Source of the DNA: CAVOOW01 sp963697675
Lineage (GTDB): Bacteria > Actinomycetota > Actinomycetes > JACCUZ01
Reading direction: 5' to 3'
NCBI GenBank assembly: GCA_963697675.1
Contig: CAVOOW010000007.1
Span: 307,235 to 371,234, forward strand
Length of the DNA stretch: 64,000 bases
Shown: positions 16,861-26,362 of the stretch, piece by piece
Layout: the number at the start of each line of letters is the position of its first letter
Numbering within the stretch: the stretch's first letter is position 1
The notes under the pieces: model-generated
The model's database searches: none
Seen by the model: only the letters and a program-made list of their open reading frames with translations
What the model was told of the DNA's origin: nothing
Made by a program: the position numbers and the translations under genes

Positions 16861-18420
16861 GTGGACCGGAAACATTTCGTGGTCAGCCGTCTGGTCGGAT
16901 GCGTCATGGTTGCGTGGCTGGGAGCTGGCGTCCTGGCCCAGGGACCGCAGGCGCCGCCCTACAGGGCGGACAAGCCGATTGCGATCGTCGGCGGGCTGTT
17001 GATCGATGCGACCGGCGCGCCGCCGCGCATGGATCAGACCGTGGTGATCCAGGGCGACCGCATCGTCACGATCGGGCCGATGGACACGGTCACCGTGCCT
17101 GCGGGCGCCGAGGTGATCGACGCGGCGGGCATGACGGTCATGCCAGGCCTGATCAACTCGAACCAGCACATCCAGCTCAACCCGCTGTATCCGTCGCCGC
17201 CGGCGAATCTGCCGCTGGCCAACTTCAAGAGCCGCTGGGAGCAGAACTGGGCGCGGCAGCCGTATCACGCGTTCGTCTACCTGATGCAGGGGATCACGAG
17301 CCTGCGGAACACGAGCGGGCCGGCGAAGCAGATCGTGCCGGTCAAGCACGCGATCGACCGCGGCGAGATCCCGGGGCCGCGCCTGTTCCTGGGCGCGGCG
17401 CTGTTCCAGAGCGAGGTGAGCTTCAAGGCCTACGCCGCCCAGCAGAAGACCCCGGCCGACGCCTTGCCCTTCGTCCGCGATGAGTTCGCCTTTCATGTCG
17501 TCGCCGACGTGGACGCGGACACCCGCGCCTACGAGGGGCCCGACTTCAACTACTGGAAGTTGATCATGTCGGACAAGAAGTTCGACGGTCAGAACGACTT
17601 CACTGACGAGCAGCTGCGGGCGTTCATCGCCAAGGCGCACCGGCTCGGGAAGAAAGTCGACGTCCACTGCGGCGGCAACAACGACGGGCTGCGGCGGATG
17701 CTCGCCTTCGACGTCGACACCCTCGAACACCCGTTCTACGGCACCGAGTTGATCGACTGGGACGTCATCCGCGGCTACAAGAAGAAGGGTGTGATCGTCG
17801 ACACGCTGCTGAGCGTGATGATCAACGGCGCCCAGCGCGCGGCCGATCCGCACCGCTTCGACGAGTCGTTGTACGCGATGACGCTCGACCCGAAGGAGTA
17901 CCGCATCCTGATGCAGTACCGCGACAAGATGCTGAAGAACATGAAGAACCCCGACCAGCCGGCGCTGCCGATCTACGACGCCGCCAACCCGCCCGACTTC
18001 CCGGATCTGCGTCTCGGCGCGGCCAGCACCGAAGGCGGCCCGGTCACGACGGGCCGCGGGCCGTCGTTCAACGACGCGCAGCGGCAGATGCGGACCTCGA
18101 AGGAGAACATGCGCCGCTTCATCAAAGAAGGGGTGGAGTTCTCGATGGGGACCGACACCGGCGCGTTCATGGACTTCCAGCAGGAAGATCCGAACGCCGC
18201 CGAGCTCATGTACATGGTCGAGATGGGCATGGACCCGATGAAGGCGCTCGAGGCGGGGACGCGCAACGGCGCGAAAGCGCTCGGCTTGCTGCAGGATCTC
18301 GGCACGATCGAGAAAGGGAAGCTCGCGGACGTCATCGTCGTCGCCGGCAATCCGCTGCAGAACATGGCCGCGATGAAGCGCGTCGCCTACGTCATCAAGG
18401 GCGGCGTGCGTTACAAGTAG
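16861..18420 (+). CDS. Secreted amidohydrolase, paralogue 2 (intact)
   Basis: The intact member (519 residues) of the three-paralogue family. It starts at GTG with GAGGGAGGT just upstream. A signal peptide ends near VLAQGPQ, followed by PIAIVGGLLIDATGAPPRMD. The metal motif reads GLINSNQHIQLN in place of the family's LIDxHxH, so the Asp and first His are both Asn. The remaining sites look normal: WKL (Lys), VDVHCGG and LEHPF (His), MGTDTGAF (Asp). The C-terminal GKLADVIVVAGNPLQNM strand is complete. It belongs to the plus-strand run leading to the TonB receptor, so a role in breaking down an imported amide is likely but the substrate is unknown. Confidence 0.88.
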   Translation: MDRKHFVVSRLVGCVMVAWLGAGVLAQGPQAPPYRADKPIAIVGGLLIDATGAPPRMDQTVVIQGDRIVTIGPMDTVTVPAGAEVIDAAGMTVMPGLINSNQHIQLNPLYPSPPANLPLANFKSRWEQNWARQPYHAFVYLMQGITSLRNTSGPAKQIVPVKHAIDRGEIPGPRLFLGAALFQSEVSFKAYAAQQKTPADALPFVRDEFAFHVVADVDADTRAYEGPDFNYWKLIMSDKKFDGQNDFTDEQLRAFIAKAHRLGKKVDVHCGGNNDGLRRMLAFDVDTLEHPFYGTELIDWDVIRGYKKKGVIVDTLLSVMINGAQRAADPHRFDESLYAMTLDPKEYRILMQYRDKMLKNMKNPDQPALPIYDAANPPDFPDLRLGAASTEGGPVTTGRGPSFNDAQRQMRTSKENMRRFIKEGVEFSMGTDTGAFMDFQQEDPNAAELMYMVEMGMDPMKALEAGTRNGAKALGLLQDLGTIEKGKLADVIVVAGNPLQNMAAMKRVAYVIKGGVRYK

Positions 18421-18451
18421 CGCCGAGCCGCCTTCGGCGCCAGGAGGGAGC

Positions 18452-19663
18452 ATGGATCGAGCGGTGGTCCGCGGCGCGGCGAGCGCCCTCGCGCTGGGCC
18501 TCGTGATGGCGCTGTCGGCCTGCGGCTCGAGCGCGTCGGCGCCGGCGGGCCGCGCCGCCGACGTCAGCATCACGAGCCTGCCGTCCCCGCTCTGGACCGT
18601 GACCGAGGGCGTCTACGACGATGCCGCCTCGAGTCCGCCGGATGGACACGCCAGCACGCAGAACCTCACGTGGCTGCTTCATCTCGTGATCGCGTCGAAC
18701 GAAAGCGTGCCGCTCGCCATCGACGGCGTGGACGTGGTGTTCACCCGCGACGGGCAGCCGCTGTGGACGGAGACATACGCGCGCAGCTACCTGCAGCGGC
18801 TCGAGTGGATCAAGGGCGCGTTCGACATGACGCCCGAGTACTACATCACGCGCGTGCTGCACGGGAGCGAGGAACCGGGCAGCCCCGACGTGCCGGCGCA
18901 CGGCGCGTTGTCATGGGTCCGAATCCCCTTCGCGCGGCCCTGGTTCGCCCGCGCCGATCGCGTCGAGTTCAGGTTTCGCTTCGCGGATCCACGGGGGCAG
19001 ACGGCGACCGCCGCGCATGCGATCGCGATTCGCGACTACCGGCAGAAGACGACGTTCCGGCTGCCGTTCTCGGGCACTTGGACGGTCAACGTCGGCAACG
19101 ATTTGTCGACCGGGCACCGGCGCAGCGGCCTCAACGGCCTCACCAGCGTCGGGTGGGACTTCGTCAAGCTCGGTCCGAACGGGATGCCGTTCCGGACCGA
19201 CGGCCGCACGCCCGAGGATTTCTACACCTACGCGGAGCCGGTGCTGGCTGCCGCCGACGGGACCGTCGTCGACATGCGCAACGACATCGGCGCCTACGGC
19301 GTCGGCAAAGCCCCGGAGGCCGACGTGCTGCGCAAGGACGGCGATCTCTTCTCCGGCAACCTCGTGACCATCGATCACGGCAACGGCGAGTACACGCTGA
19401 CGTGTCACATGCTCGCCGGGAGCGTCGCCGTCAACGTTGGCGATCGCGTCAAGGCGGGACAACTGCTCGGCAAGGTCGGCAATTCAGGGTTCGCCGGGGT
19501 GCCGCACATTCACTTCAACCTGATCACCGGCCCCAAGTGGCTGACGGCCGGCGGGCTGCCGTCGCTCTTCAGCCACTTCGAGCGGATCCGCACCGGCGGT
19601 CCACCGCAGAAAATTGCGCTCGGCGATCCGATCACCGGCTGGACCATCCGCGATGCGCCGTAA
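18452..19663 (+). CDS. M23-type peptidase lipoprotein
   Basis: A 403-residue lipoprotein: lipobox LSAC with Cys24. The middle part (residues 40-200) is a beta-rich domain I do not recognise. The C-terminal LytM/M23 domain (residues 210-370) has TGHRRSG followed by GWDFVKL (His and Asp ligands), PVLAAADGTVVDM, LVTIDHGNGEYTLTCHM, VKAGQLLGKVGNSG and the final HxH in VPHIHFN. All metal ligands are present, so it should be an active metallopeptidase, on peptidoglycan or on peptides. It lies 31 bp after an amidohydrolase gene in the same direction. Confidence 0.87.
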   Translation: MDRAVVRGAASALALGLVMALSACGSSASAPAGRAADVSITSLPSPLWTVTEGVYDDAASSPPDGHASTQNLTWLLHLVIASNESVPLAIDGVDVVFTRDGQPLWTETYARSYLQRLEWIKGAFDMTPEYYITRVLHGSEEPGSPDVPAHGALSWVRIPFARPWFARADRVEFRFRFADPRGQTATAAHAIAIRDYRQKTTFRLPFSGTWTVNVGNDLSTGHRRSGLNGLTSVGWDFVKLGPNGMPFRTDGRTPEDFYTYAEPVLAAADGTVVDMRNDIGAYGVGKAPEADVLRKDGDLFSGNLVTIDHGNGEYTLTCHMLAGSVAVNVGDRVKAGQLLGKVGNSGFAGVPHIHFNLITGPKWLTAGGLPSLFSHFERIRTGGPPQKIALGDPITGWTIRDAP

Positions 19664-19753
19664 GCGCCAGCCGCGCGGCCGCCGCGCCAGGGCGCACCAC
19701 CACGACCGAACAACGGGCCGGACAGAGCCCATCCTCGACGGGAGAAGCAGACG

Positions 19754-20257
19754 ATGGCAGTCACGCTGAAAGAGGCCGAGGCTGAACGCAGCCGCCTGAT
19801 CGATCAGTTCATCAAGAAATCGGCGGCGAAGTACGGAGGGTTCGAGAGCGCGGCGGGCGGCGTCAATCACCTGGCGTTCCTCACCAACAAGCTGGAGGAG
19901 ACGATCGAGTTCTACACGCAGATCATCCGCCTCAAGCTGCTGCGCGTCAGGGTCGACGACGGCGACTCGCGGTCGACGCAGGTGTTCTTCGACATGGGGC
20001 GCGGCGAGCTGCTGGCGTTCCTGAAGATCTACAACGTCAGCAAGGCGAACAAGATGGGGCTCGGCGGGTTCCACCATTTCGCGCTGACCGTCGACGCCCG
20101 GCAGTACACCGCCGTCAAGAAGCGACTCGACGCGGCGAAGATTCCCTACACGACGATCAAGCACGAGATTCTGACGACGATCACGACGCACGATCCCAAC
20201 GGCATCGTGCTCGAGCTCTCGAAGTGGAACATCGATCCCAAGGACGTAAGGATGTGA
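19754..20257 (+). CDS. VOC-superfamily (glyoxalase-fold) protein
   Basis: A 167-residue protein with a charged N-terminal helix (residues 1-30), then one VOC module: GGVNHLAFLTNKLEETIEFYTQ (first ligand His), MGRGELLAFL, LGGFHHFALTVD (second His) and GIVLELSKW (Glu). The His-His-Glu set suggests a metal-dependent dioxygenase or isomerase rather than an antibiotic-binding protein. No signal peptide, unlike the neighbours. It sits 90 bp after the M23 gene and ends in a small hairpin. Function within the cluster is unknown. Confidence 0.85.
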   Translation: MAVTLKEAEAERSRLIDQFIKKSAAKYGGFESAAGGVNHLAFLTNKLEETIEFYTQIIRLKLLRVRVDDGDSRSTQVFFDMGRGELLAFLKIYNVSKANKMGLGGFHHFALTVDARQYTAVKKRLDAAKIPYTTIKHEILTTITTHDPNGIVLELSKWNIDPKDVRM

Positions 20258-20263
20258 GGGGTG

Positions 20264-20279
20264 GCGACATAAATGTCGC
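20264..20279. terminator. Short hairpin after the VOC gene
   Basis: A perfect 7-bp stem (GCGACAT/ATGTCGC) with a 2-base loop lies seven bases after the stop codon. There is no T tract. It may be a terminator or a REP-like hairpin. Confidence 0.4.
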
Positions 20280-20345
20280 GCCGGCGAGAGGGGAGGCGAC
20301 GAAAACGGCGGCGGCCAAAGTTGTTGAAACCTATATTGAATAGGC

Positions 20346-20374
20346 TTGACTTGTCATATCAGCACTGGTTTACT
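20346..20374 (+). promoter_or_regulatory. Probable promoter of amidohydrolase paralogue 3
   Basis: TTGACT (20346-20351) and TTTACT (20369-20374) are 17 bp apart in an unusually A/T-rich 90-bp patch just before the gene. A small inverted repeat (CCTAT/ATAGG, 20330-20344) precedes it and could be a regulator site. Confidence 0.45.
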
Positions 20375-20404
20375 TGGCGCGTTTTCACAGATTCGAGTCC
20401 ATCA

Positions 20405-21939
20405 ATGGCCCACCGCCACGCCTGGTTGCTCGTCGCGCTGTCGGCCAGCGTTGCCGTCGGCGTCGGCGCCCAGGGCCCGCAAGCGCCGCCCTACCGACCG
20501 GACAAGCCGATCGCGATCGTCGGCGGGCTGTTGATCGACGCGACCGGCGCGCCGCCGCGCATGGATCAGACCGTCGTGATCCAGGGGGAGCGGATCGTCG
20601 AGATCGGCCCGATGGAGACGGTGCGGGTGCCGGCCGGGGCGGAGGTGATCGACGCCGCCGGGATGACGGTGATGCCCGGCTTGATCAACTCGAACCAGCA
20701 CATCCAGCTGAACCCGCTGTTTCCGTCGCCGCCGGCGAACATGCCGCTGGCCAACTTCAAGGGCCGGTGGGAGCGGAACTGGGCGCGGCAGCCGTATCAC
20801 GCGTTCGTCTACCTGATGCAGGGGATCACGAGCCTGCGGAACACGAGCGGGCCGGCGAAGCAGATCGTGCCGGTCAAGCACGCGATCGACCGCGGCGAGA
20901 TCCCGGGGCCGCGGCTGTTCCTGGGCGCGGCGCTGTTTCAGAGCGAGGTCAGCTTCAAGGCCTACGCCGCCGCCCAGCGCACGCCGGCCGACGCGGTGCC
21001 GTTCGTCCGCGACGAGTTCGCCTATCACGTCGTCGCCGACGTGGACGCGGACACGCGCGCCTACGAGGGGCCCGACTTCAACTACTGGAAGCTGTTGATG
21101 TCGAGCGACAAGTTCGACGGCAGGAACGACTTCACCGACGAGCAGGTGCGGGCGTTCATCGCCAAGGCGCACCGGCTGGGAAAGAAGGTCGACGTCCACT
21201 GCGGCGGCAACAACGACGGGCTGCGGCGGATGCTGGCCTTCGACGTCGACACCCTCGAGCACCCGTTCCTGCGCAATCAAGTCGTCGAGATGGACATCAT
21301 CGAGGGCTACGTCAAGAAAGGGGTGATCGTCGACACGCTGCTCGTCCAGATGGTCGCCGACTCTCTGCTGGCGATCGACCCGCACCGCATCGACGAGTCG
21401 CTGTACGCGATGTCGCTCGCCCCGGACGGAGTACCGCATCCTGCTGCAGTACCGCGACAAGATGATCGCCAACCTGAAGAAGCCGTCGGCGCCCGGCGTG
21501 CCGTACTACGATGCTGCCGCGCCGCCAGACTTTCCCGAGCTGGCCGGCCGGGTGGAGAGCGGCGCCTGGCGCGAACAGCCTGCCGGTCGACGAGCTCCGC
21601 CGGCGGATCCAGGTGTCGAAGGAGAACATGCGCCGCTTCATCAAGGCCGGCGCGAAGTTCTCGATGGGGACCGACACCGGCGCGTTCCTGAATTTCCAGC
21701 AGGAGGATCCGAACGCGACCGAGCTGATGCTGATGGTGGAGATGGGGATGGACCCGCTCAAGGTGATCCAGGCGGGCACCCGCAACGGCGCCGAAGCGCT
21801 CGGGTTGCTGAAGGATCTGGGCACGCTCGAGAAGGACAAGCTCGCCGACGTCATCGTCGTCGCCGGCAACCCGCTGCAGAACATGGCAGCGATGAAGCGA
21901 GTGGCCTACGTGATCAAGGGTGGCGTGCGGTACAAGTAG
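20405..21939 (+). CDS. Secreted amidohydrolase, paralogue 3 (frame broken twice)
   Basis: Very close paralogue of the gene at 16,861. The start at 20405 (MAHRHAWLLVALSASV) gives a signal peptide; upstream in-frame codons lie in the promoter. GLINSNQHIQLN repeats the altered metal motif; VDVHCGG, LEHPF and MGTDTGAF are normal. The frame breaks near 21,428 (an extra base after LAPD, where relatives read DPKEYRIL) and near 21,565, and returns with RRRIQVSKENMRRFIK. The coding sense of all three pieces is preserved, so sequencing indels are likely. It is followed by the TonB receptor, 66 bp downstream. Confidence 0.85.
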
Positions 21940-22005
21940 CCGACATAATCGGTCGACGCGCGAACGGAGCTGGCGGTCGGATCGCCCTAGAGGAAGGATG
22001 CGTTC

Positions 22006-24903
22006 ATGAAGGGGTCCTGGTTCGTGGTGTTCGTTGTCGTCCTGCTTGCGGCCGCGTCGGCTGGCGCCCAGGCTCCTCAGAGTGACGTGGCCGGCACGGT
22101 CACCGACGAATCAGGGGCCGTGCTGCCGGGCGTGACGCTCACCGCCGTCCTCGGCACGACCAAGGAGACGCGCACCGCCACGACCGACTCGGTCGGCCGG
22201 TTCCGTTTCAACTCGCTGCCGGTCGGCGTCTACACCGTCCAGGCCGAGCTGTCGGGCTTCGGCACGGTGAAGATCGAGAACTACAAGCTGAGCATCGGAC
22301 AGAGCGCGATCCTCGACGTCAAGATGAAGATTGCGGCGGTCGAAACCGAGGTCACCGTCCGCGGCGAGTCGCCGCTCATCGACGCCACGAAATCCGATCT
22401 GTCGGGCGCGATCGACGAGATCCAGGTCAAGGAGCTGCCGGTGATCGGCCGCAACTGGCTCGGCTTCGCGATGCTCGCGCCGGGGATGAAGACCGATGGC
22501 TCGGAAGGGGCGCAGGACGCGCCGCCCTCGGCCGGCATCGAGGCGGGACGGCAGGCGAAGGTCTTCCTCGACGGGTCCGACCTCAACAACCGCTCGACCG
22601 CGAGCAACGTCGACATCCGCATCTCCAACGAGGTGATCGGCGAGTTCCAGGTGCTGGTCAACCGGTTCGACGCGACCGTCGGCCAGAGCGGCACCGCGGT
22701 GATCAACGCCGTCTCGCGATCGGGGAGCGATCAGTTCCACGGCAACACCTACATTTACGCGCGCGACGCCAAGTTCAACGCGCCGGACTTCTTCACCGGC
22801 AAGAAGCTGCCGTTCCAGAACGACCAGTACGGCGCCACCTTCGGCGGCCCGATCGCCAAGTCGAAGACACACTTTTTCTTCAACTTCGAGCGGCAGACGA
22901 CGCCGCAGACGATCGCGCCCAACACCGGCTTTGCGTCGCTGGATCAGGCGGTCGACAGCACCGACGCGCGGAACATGCTGTTCGCCAAGGTCGAGCACCA
23001 GGTGGCGACGAACAACCGGCTCACCGGCTCGTTCAACTATTACACCCGCCTCCAGCCGCACGGCGGCGTCGGCGGCAACACCGTCGCGACCAACGCCATC
23101 GACTACAACTGGAAGATCTACAAGTACAACGCCGCGCTCAACTCCGTGATCAAGAACAAGTGGGTCAACACCGCGCTGTTCTCGACGCTGCAGACCAAGC
23201 GGCTGTTCGGCAAGGTGGCGGGCAGCGGCAACACCCAGGTGTTCCCGGCCGTCACCATCGGCGGCAACATCGGCGGCGGCCTCGAGAACCCGTCCTACTT
23301 CCTCGGCAAGGACGACGTCACGGTGTTCTTCGACAAGGGCGGCCAGCACAACGTGAAGTTCGGCGCCAGCTTCGAGGCCGCCGAAGTCAAGGGGCACTTC
23401 GACCAGTACGTCAACGGCGTCTTCTTCTACAACCAGACGCCGGCGAATCTCGCGACCTGCTGCGCCGGCGACGATCAGTCGAAGTGGGACAAGTCGCAGT
23501 TCCCGATTCCGACGCGCTACACCCAGGCGCTCGGCGATCCGTCGATCAACGCCAAGACCAAGGTCCTGAGCGCCTACGTCCAGGACGACTGGCGGAAGGG
23601 CGATCGGTTGACGATGAACCTCGGCATCCGCTACGACGTCGAGTTCGGCGCCCTCGGCAACGACATTACCGGCCTCGTGCAGCAGCCGTTTCCGAACCAG
23701 GTGCTCAACTTCCAGCCGCGCCTCGGCTTCGTCTACGACTTGACCGGCGACCAGAAGACGATGCTGCGCGGCGGCACCGGGCTGTACTACTCGCAGGTGT
23801 TCCTCAACGTGACGTTCTATGTCGAGCAGACCAACCACGTCCGGCTGCTGACGCTGAACTTCCCCAACACCAACAACGATCCGAACTTCGCCAAGGATCC
23901 GCTGCAGGGGAAGACCTTCGACGACTTCAAGAACCTGATCGGCAATCCGCAGTTCCCGCTCGACGTCTACATCCTGCCGCCGGGCACGGTGACGCCGCAC
24001 GTGATCAACAGCTCGATCGGCATCCAGCGGCAGCTCGTGCCGCAGATGGTGGTCAGCGCCGACTACGTGTTCGACACCTCGCACTCGCAGCTGCACTCGG
24101 TCGATCAGAACCTGTTCTGCTGTCTGGCGAACGGCGCCGCGAAGCCGGTCAACAGCGGCACCTATCCGGAGCTCGGCGGGTTCGTCCAGGGCTCCGGGCG
24201 GCCCGACCCGCGGTTCAACAACATCCGCGCCTACCTGACGGATGGCCGCGCCGACTACAAGGGGTTCCAGGTGGCGCTCGACAAGCGCTACAGCCACAAC
24301 TACCAGTTCGGCGCCACCTACCTGCTGTCGTACAACAACGACAACCTGGGGCAGACCGGCGCCCAGTCGTTTCCGAGCAACCAGTTCAACACCGCCGACG
24401 ATTACGGACCCTCCGTGTTCGATCAGCGGCACCGCTTCACCTTCAACTGGGTGTCGAGGCTGCCGTGGGGTTTCACCGTCAGCGGCCTGATGTTCGCGGG
24501 GTCGGGCACGGCGCGCTCGATCTCGGTCGGCGGCAAGGACATCTTCGGCATCTCGCCGGTGGCGCAGAACACCGGGGCGCGGCCGACCTGCGGACTGGAT
24601 CCCGCGTTCAACGCGGCGTGCCAGGCGCTCGGCATCCCGAACGGCACGCGCGTGCCGGTCAATCCGTGGCGGAGCGACCCGTCCTATCGCTTCGACCTCC
24701 GCGTCGCGAGGCCGATCTTGCTGGGGCACGGGATGGAAGTGCAGCCGACGCTCGAGGTGTTCAACCTGTGGAACCGCCAGAACAACGATCCGGCCGCCTA
24801 CAACATCAACATGACCAGCCCGCGCTTCATGCTGCCCGGGCCGTCATCGTCGCTGCCATATCTGCCGCGGCAGATACAGTTCGGCGTGCGGTTCCAGTTT
24901 TAG
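22006..24903 (+). CDS. TonB-dependent receptor with carboxypeptidase-regulatory-like N-terminal domain (Oar-like)
   Basis: A 965-residue outer membrane protein. A signal peptide (ending SAGAQ) is followed by a carboxypeptidase-regulatory-like beta-sandwich (DVAGTVTDESGAVLPGVTLT, VGRFRFNSLPVGVYTVQAELSGF), then a plug (PLIDATKSDLSGAI, VKELPVIGRNW, GTAVINAVSRSGSDQFHG) and a barrel ending in the aromatic IQFGVRFQF. This architecture is typical of Acidobacteriota. The length is full and no frame break is seen. AGAGGAAGG precedes the ATG. Placed between amidohydrolases and peptidases, it probably imports or binds the compound they attack. Confidence 0.92.
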   Translation: MKGSWFVVFVVVLLAAASAGAQAPQSDVAGTVTDESGAVLPGVTLTAVLGTTKETRTATTDSVGRFRFNSLPVGVYTVQAELSGFGTVKIENYKLSIGQSAILDVKMKIAAVETEVTVRGESPLIDATKSDLSGAIDEIQVKELPVIGRNWLGFAMLAPGMKTDGSEGAQDAPPSAGIEAGRQAKVFLDGSDLNNRSTASNVDIRISNEVIGEFQVLVNRFDATVGQSGTAVINAVSRSGSDQFHGNTYIYARDAKFNAPDFFTGKKLPFQNDQYGATFGGPIAKSKTHFFFNFERQTTPQTIAPNTGFASLDQAVDSTDARNMLFAKVEHQVATNNRLTGSFNYYTRLQPHGGVGGNTVATNAIDYNWKIYKYNAALNSVIKNKWVNTALFSTLQTKRLFGKVAGSGNTQVFPAVTIGGNIGGGLENPSYFLGKDDVTVFFDKGGQHNVKFGASFEAAEVKGHFDQYVNGVFFYNQTPANLATCCAGDDQSKWDKSQFPIPTRYTQALGDPSINAKTKVLSAYVQDDWRKGDRLTMNLGIRYDVEFGALGNDITGLVQQPFPNQVLNFQPRLGFVYDLTGDQKTMLRGGTGLYYSQVFLNVTFYVEQTNHVRLLTLNFPNTNNDPNFAKDPLQGKTFDDFKNLIGNPQFPLDVYILPPGTVTPHVINSSIGIQRQLVPQMVVSADYVFDTSHSQLHSVDQNLFCCLANGAAKPVNSGTYPELGGFVQGSGRPDPRFNNIRAYLTDGRADYKGFQVALDKRYSHNYQFGATYLLSYNNDNLGQTGAQSFPSNQFNTADDYGPSVFDQRHRFTFNWVSRLPWGFTVSGLMFAGSGTARSISVGGKDIFGISPVAQNTGARPTCGLDPAFNAACQALGIPNGTRVPVNPWRSDPSYRFDLRVARPILLGHGMEVQPTLEVFNLWNRQNNDPAAYNINMTSPRFMLPGPSSSLPYLPRQIQFGVRFQF

Positions 24904-24913
24904 GGGCCGCAGC

Positions 24914-26314
24914 GTGATCATCAGGCGCAACTTCCTGAAGATATTCGGCGCGGGCGGGGCGGCGGGCCTGTTCGCGGCGCGCGGTGCCGGCGCCCAGACG
25001 CCCGGCGCCGGTCAGCGGGCACAAGCAGCGGCCACCGGTCCGGGAAAGCTCGACGTGTCGGTCGGCGCGCTCGATTTGAACCATGTCGAGCTCGTCGACA
25101 CCCACGTCCATCCGCCGCAGCGAATGACGCTCAAGCAGTCGTACGACATGTGGAACGACTCGTTCGTCGACGCGATGGTGCCGGATTACGAGTTTCCCGG
25201 CAAGAAGGAGCTGCGCGCCAAGCTGACGACGGAGTTCGTCAACCAGATCTGGGACCTGCCGCGGCAGACCGGCTACAACAACTACATGGCGCGGACCTAC
25301 GGAGTCGCACCCACGCTCGAGGGGTTCGACTCCGTCGTCACCAAACATATCAAGAGCGACGCCGACTTCACCGCGTACATCAAGACGATTCTCGATCGCG
25401 AGAACATCTCCACGGTCGTGCTGCAGTCGGCCGAGGCCGACCCGATACTGCCGCCCAGCTTCATTCCGCGCAACCGCTTCGTCTGGACCTACCCCATCGT
25501 GCCGCTCGTGCACCCGGCATGGGCGCAGAAGAAGTCGGCGACGGCGCTGCAGGACGTGCTCGATCAGATCGACAAGACGATGGAGACCGCGGTCGCGAAC
25601 CGCTGCGTGGCGTTCAAGAACGCCGCCGCCTACTACCGCACGCTGGGATTCGACAAGGTCGAGAAGCGCGATGCGGAAACCGCCTTCAAAGCGTTGATCG
25701 GCGCGACGCCGGCGGGGCATGTCGCCCAGGGCGCGCCGTACTACAAGGAGCCGGCGCTCACCGCGGCGCTCAAGACCTACCAGGACTTCCTGTTCAAGCA
25801 CATCTACGTCAAGGCCGGCCAGCTCGAGCGCCCGATCGTCATTCACACCGCGGTCGCACTGCATCCGGCGCTGCGCTTCGAGTACAACAACCCGCTCGCG
25901 CTCTACGACGTCTTCCAGGACGACGAGGTGCGGAAGGCGGCGACACGCTTCGTGCTGTTTCACACCGGCTACCCGTCGCATCACGCGGTGGCGTCGATGA
26001 TCAGCCAGTTCCCGAACGTCTTCGTCGACATGTCGTTCTACGCAAAGTTTCCCGGCGTGCTCGAAGAGACCTACCGGGCGTTTCTCGGTCTGGCGCCGTC
26101 CGAGAAGGTGATGCACGGCAGCGATTCGAACAATGTGCCCGAGGAGATCGGCTACTGCGCGTCGAACACCCGTCGCGTGCTGGCGCGGGTCCTCAACGAC
26201 TACAAGACGTATTACGGCTGGACCCAGGCGGACATCACGAAGATTGCCGACAACGTGATGCACAAGAACGCCCGCCGCCTCTTCAGGATCCCGGAAGCGA
26301 CGCGCGCCTCCTGA
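24914..26314 (+). CDS. Tat-exported amidohydrolase (amidohydrolase-2 type)
   Basis: A 466-residue TIM-barrel metal hydrolase. The start is GTG; the N-terminus IRRNFLKIFGAGGAAGL is a twin-arginine signal, so the enzyme is exported folded, probably with its metal bound. Metal and catalytic sites: VDTHVHPP (HxH), VAFKNAAAYY, IVIHTAVALHP (His), LFHTGYPSHH (His) and MHGSDSNN (Asp). It begins ten bases after the TonB receptor stop. A second copy without a signal lies at 34,581. The two resemble amidohydrolase-related enzymes acting on carboxylic or lactone substrates; the substrate cannot be named. Confidence 0.88.
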   Translation: MIIRRNFLKIFGAGGAAGLFAARGAGAQTPGAGQRAQAAATGPGKLDVSVGALDLNHVELVDTHVHPPQRMTLKQSYDMWNDSFVDAMVPDYEFPGKKELRAKLTTEFVNQIWDLPRQTGYNNYMARTYGVAPTLEGFDSVVTKHIKSDADFTAYIKTILDRENISTVVLQSAEADPILPPSFIPRNRFVWTYPIVPLVHPAWAQKKSATALQDVLDQIDKTMETAVANRCVAFKNAAAYYRTLGFDKVEKRDAETAFKALIGATPAGHVAQGAPYYKEPALTAALKTYQDFLFKHIYVKAGQLERPIVIHTAVALHPALRFEYNNPLALYDVFQDDEVRKAATRFVLFHTGYPSHHAVASMISQFPNVFVDMSFYAKFPGVLEETYRAFLGLAPSEKVMHGSDSNNVPEEIGYCASNTRRVLARVLNDYKTYYGWTQADITKIADNVMHKNARRLFRIPEATRAS

Positions 26315-26362
26315 CGCGATCGCCGCGCACGCTCGAGGAGACGACATGACAGCCTGGGTGGG

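Noticed and set aside
22111..24729. An 872-codon open frame antisense to the TonB receptor
   Set aside because: Its length comes from high GC at third positions. The sequence is rich in Val, Arg, Asp and His with no domain, and the sense strand is a clear receptor.
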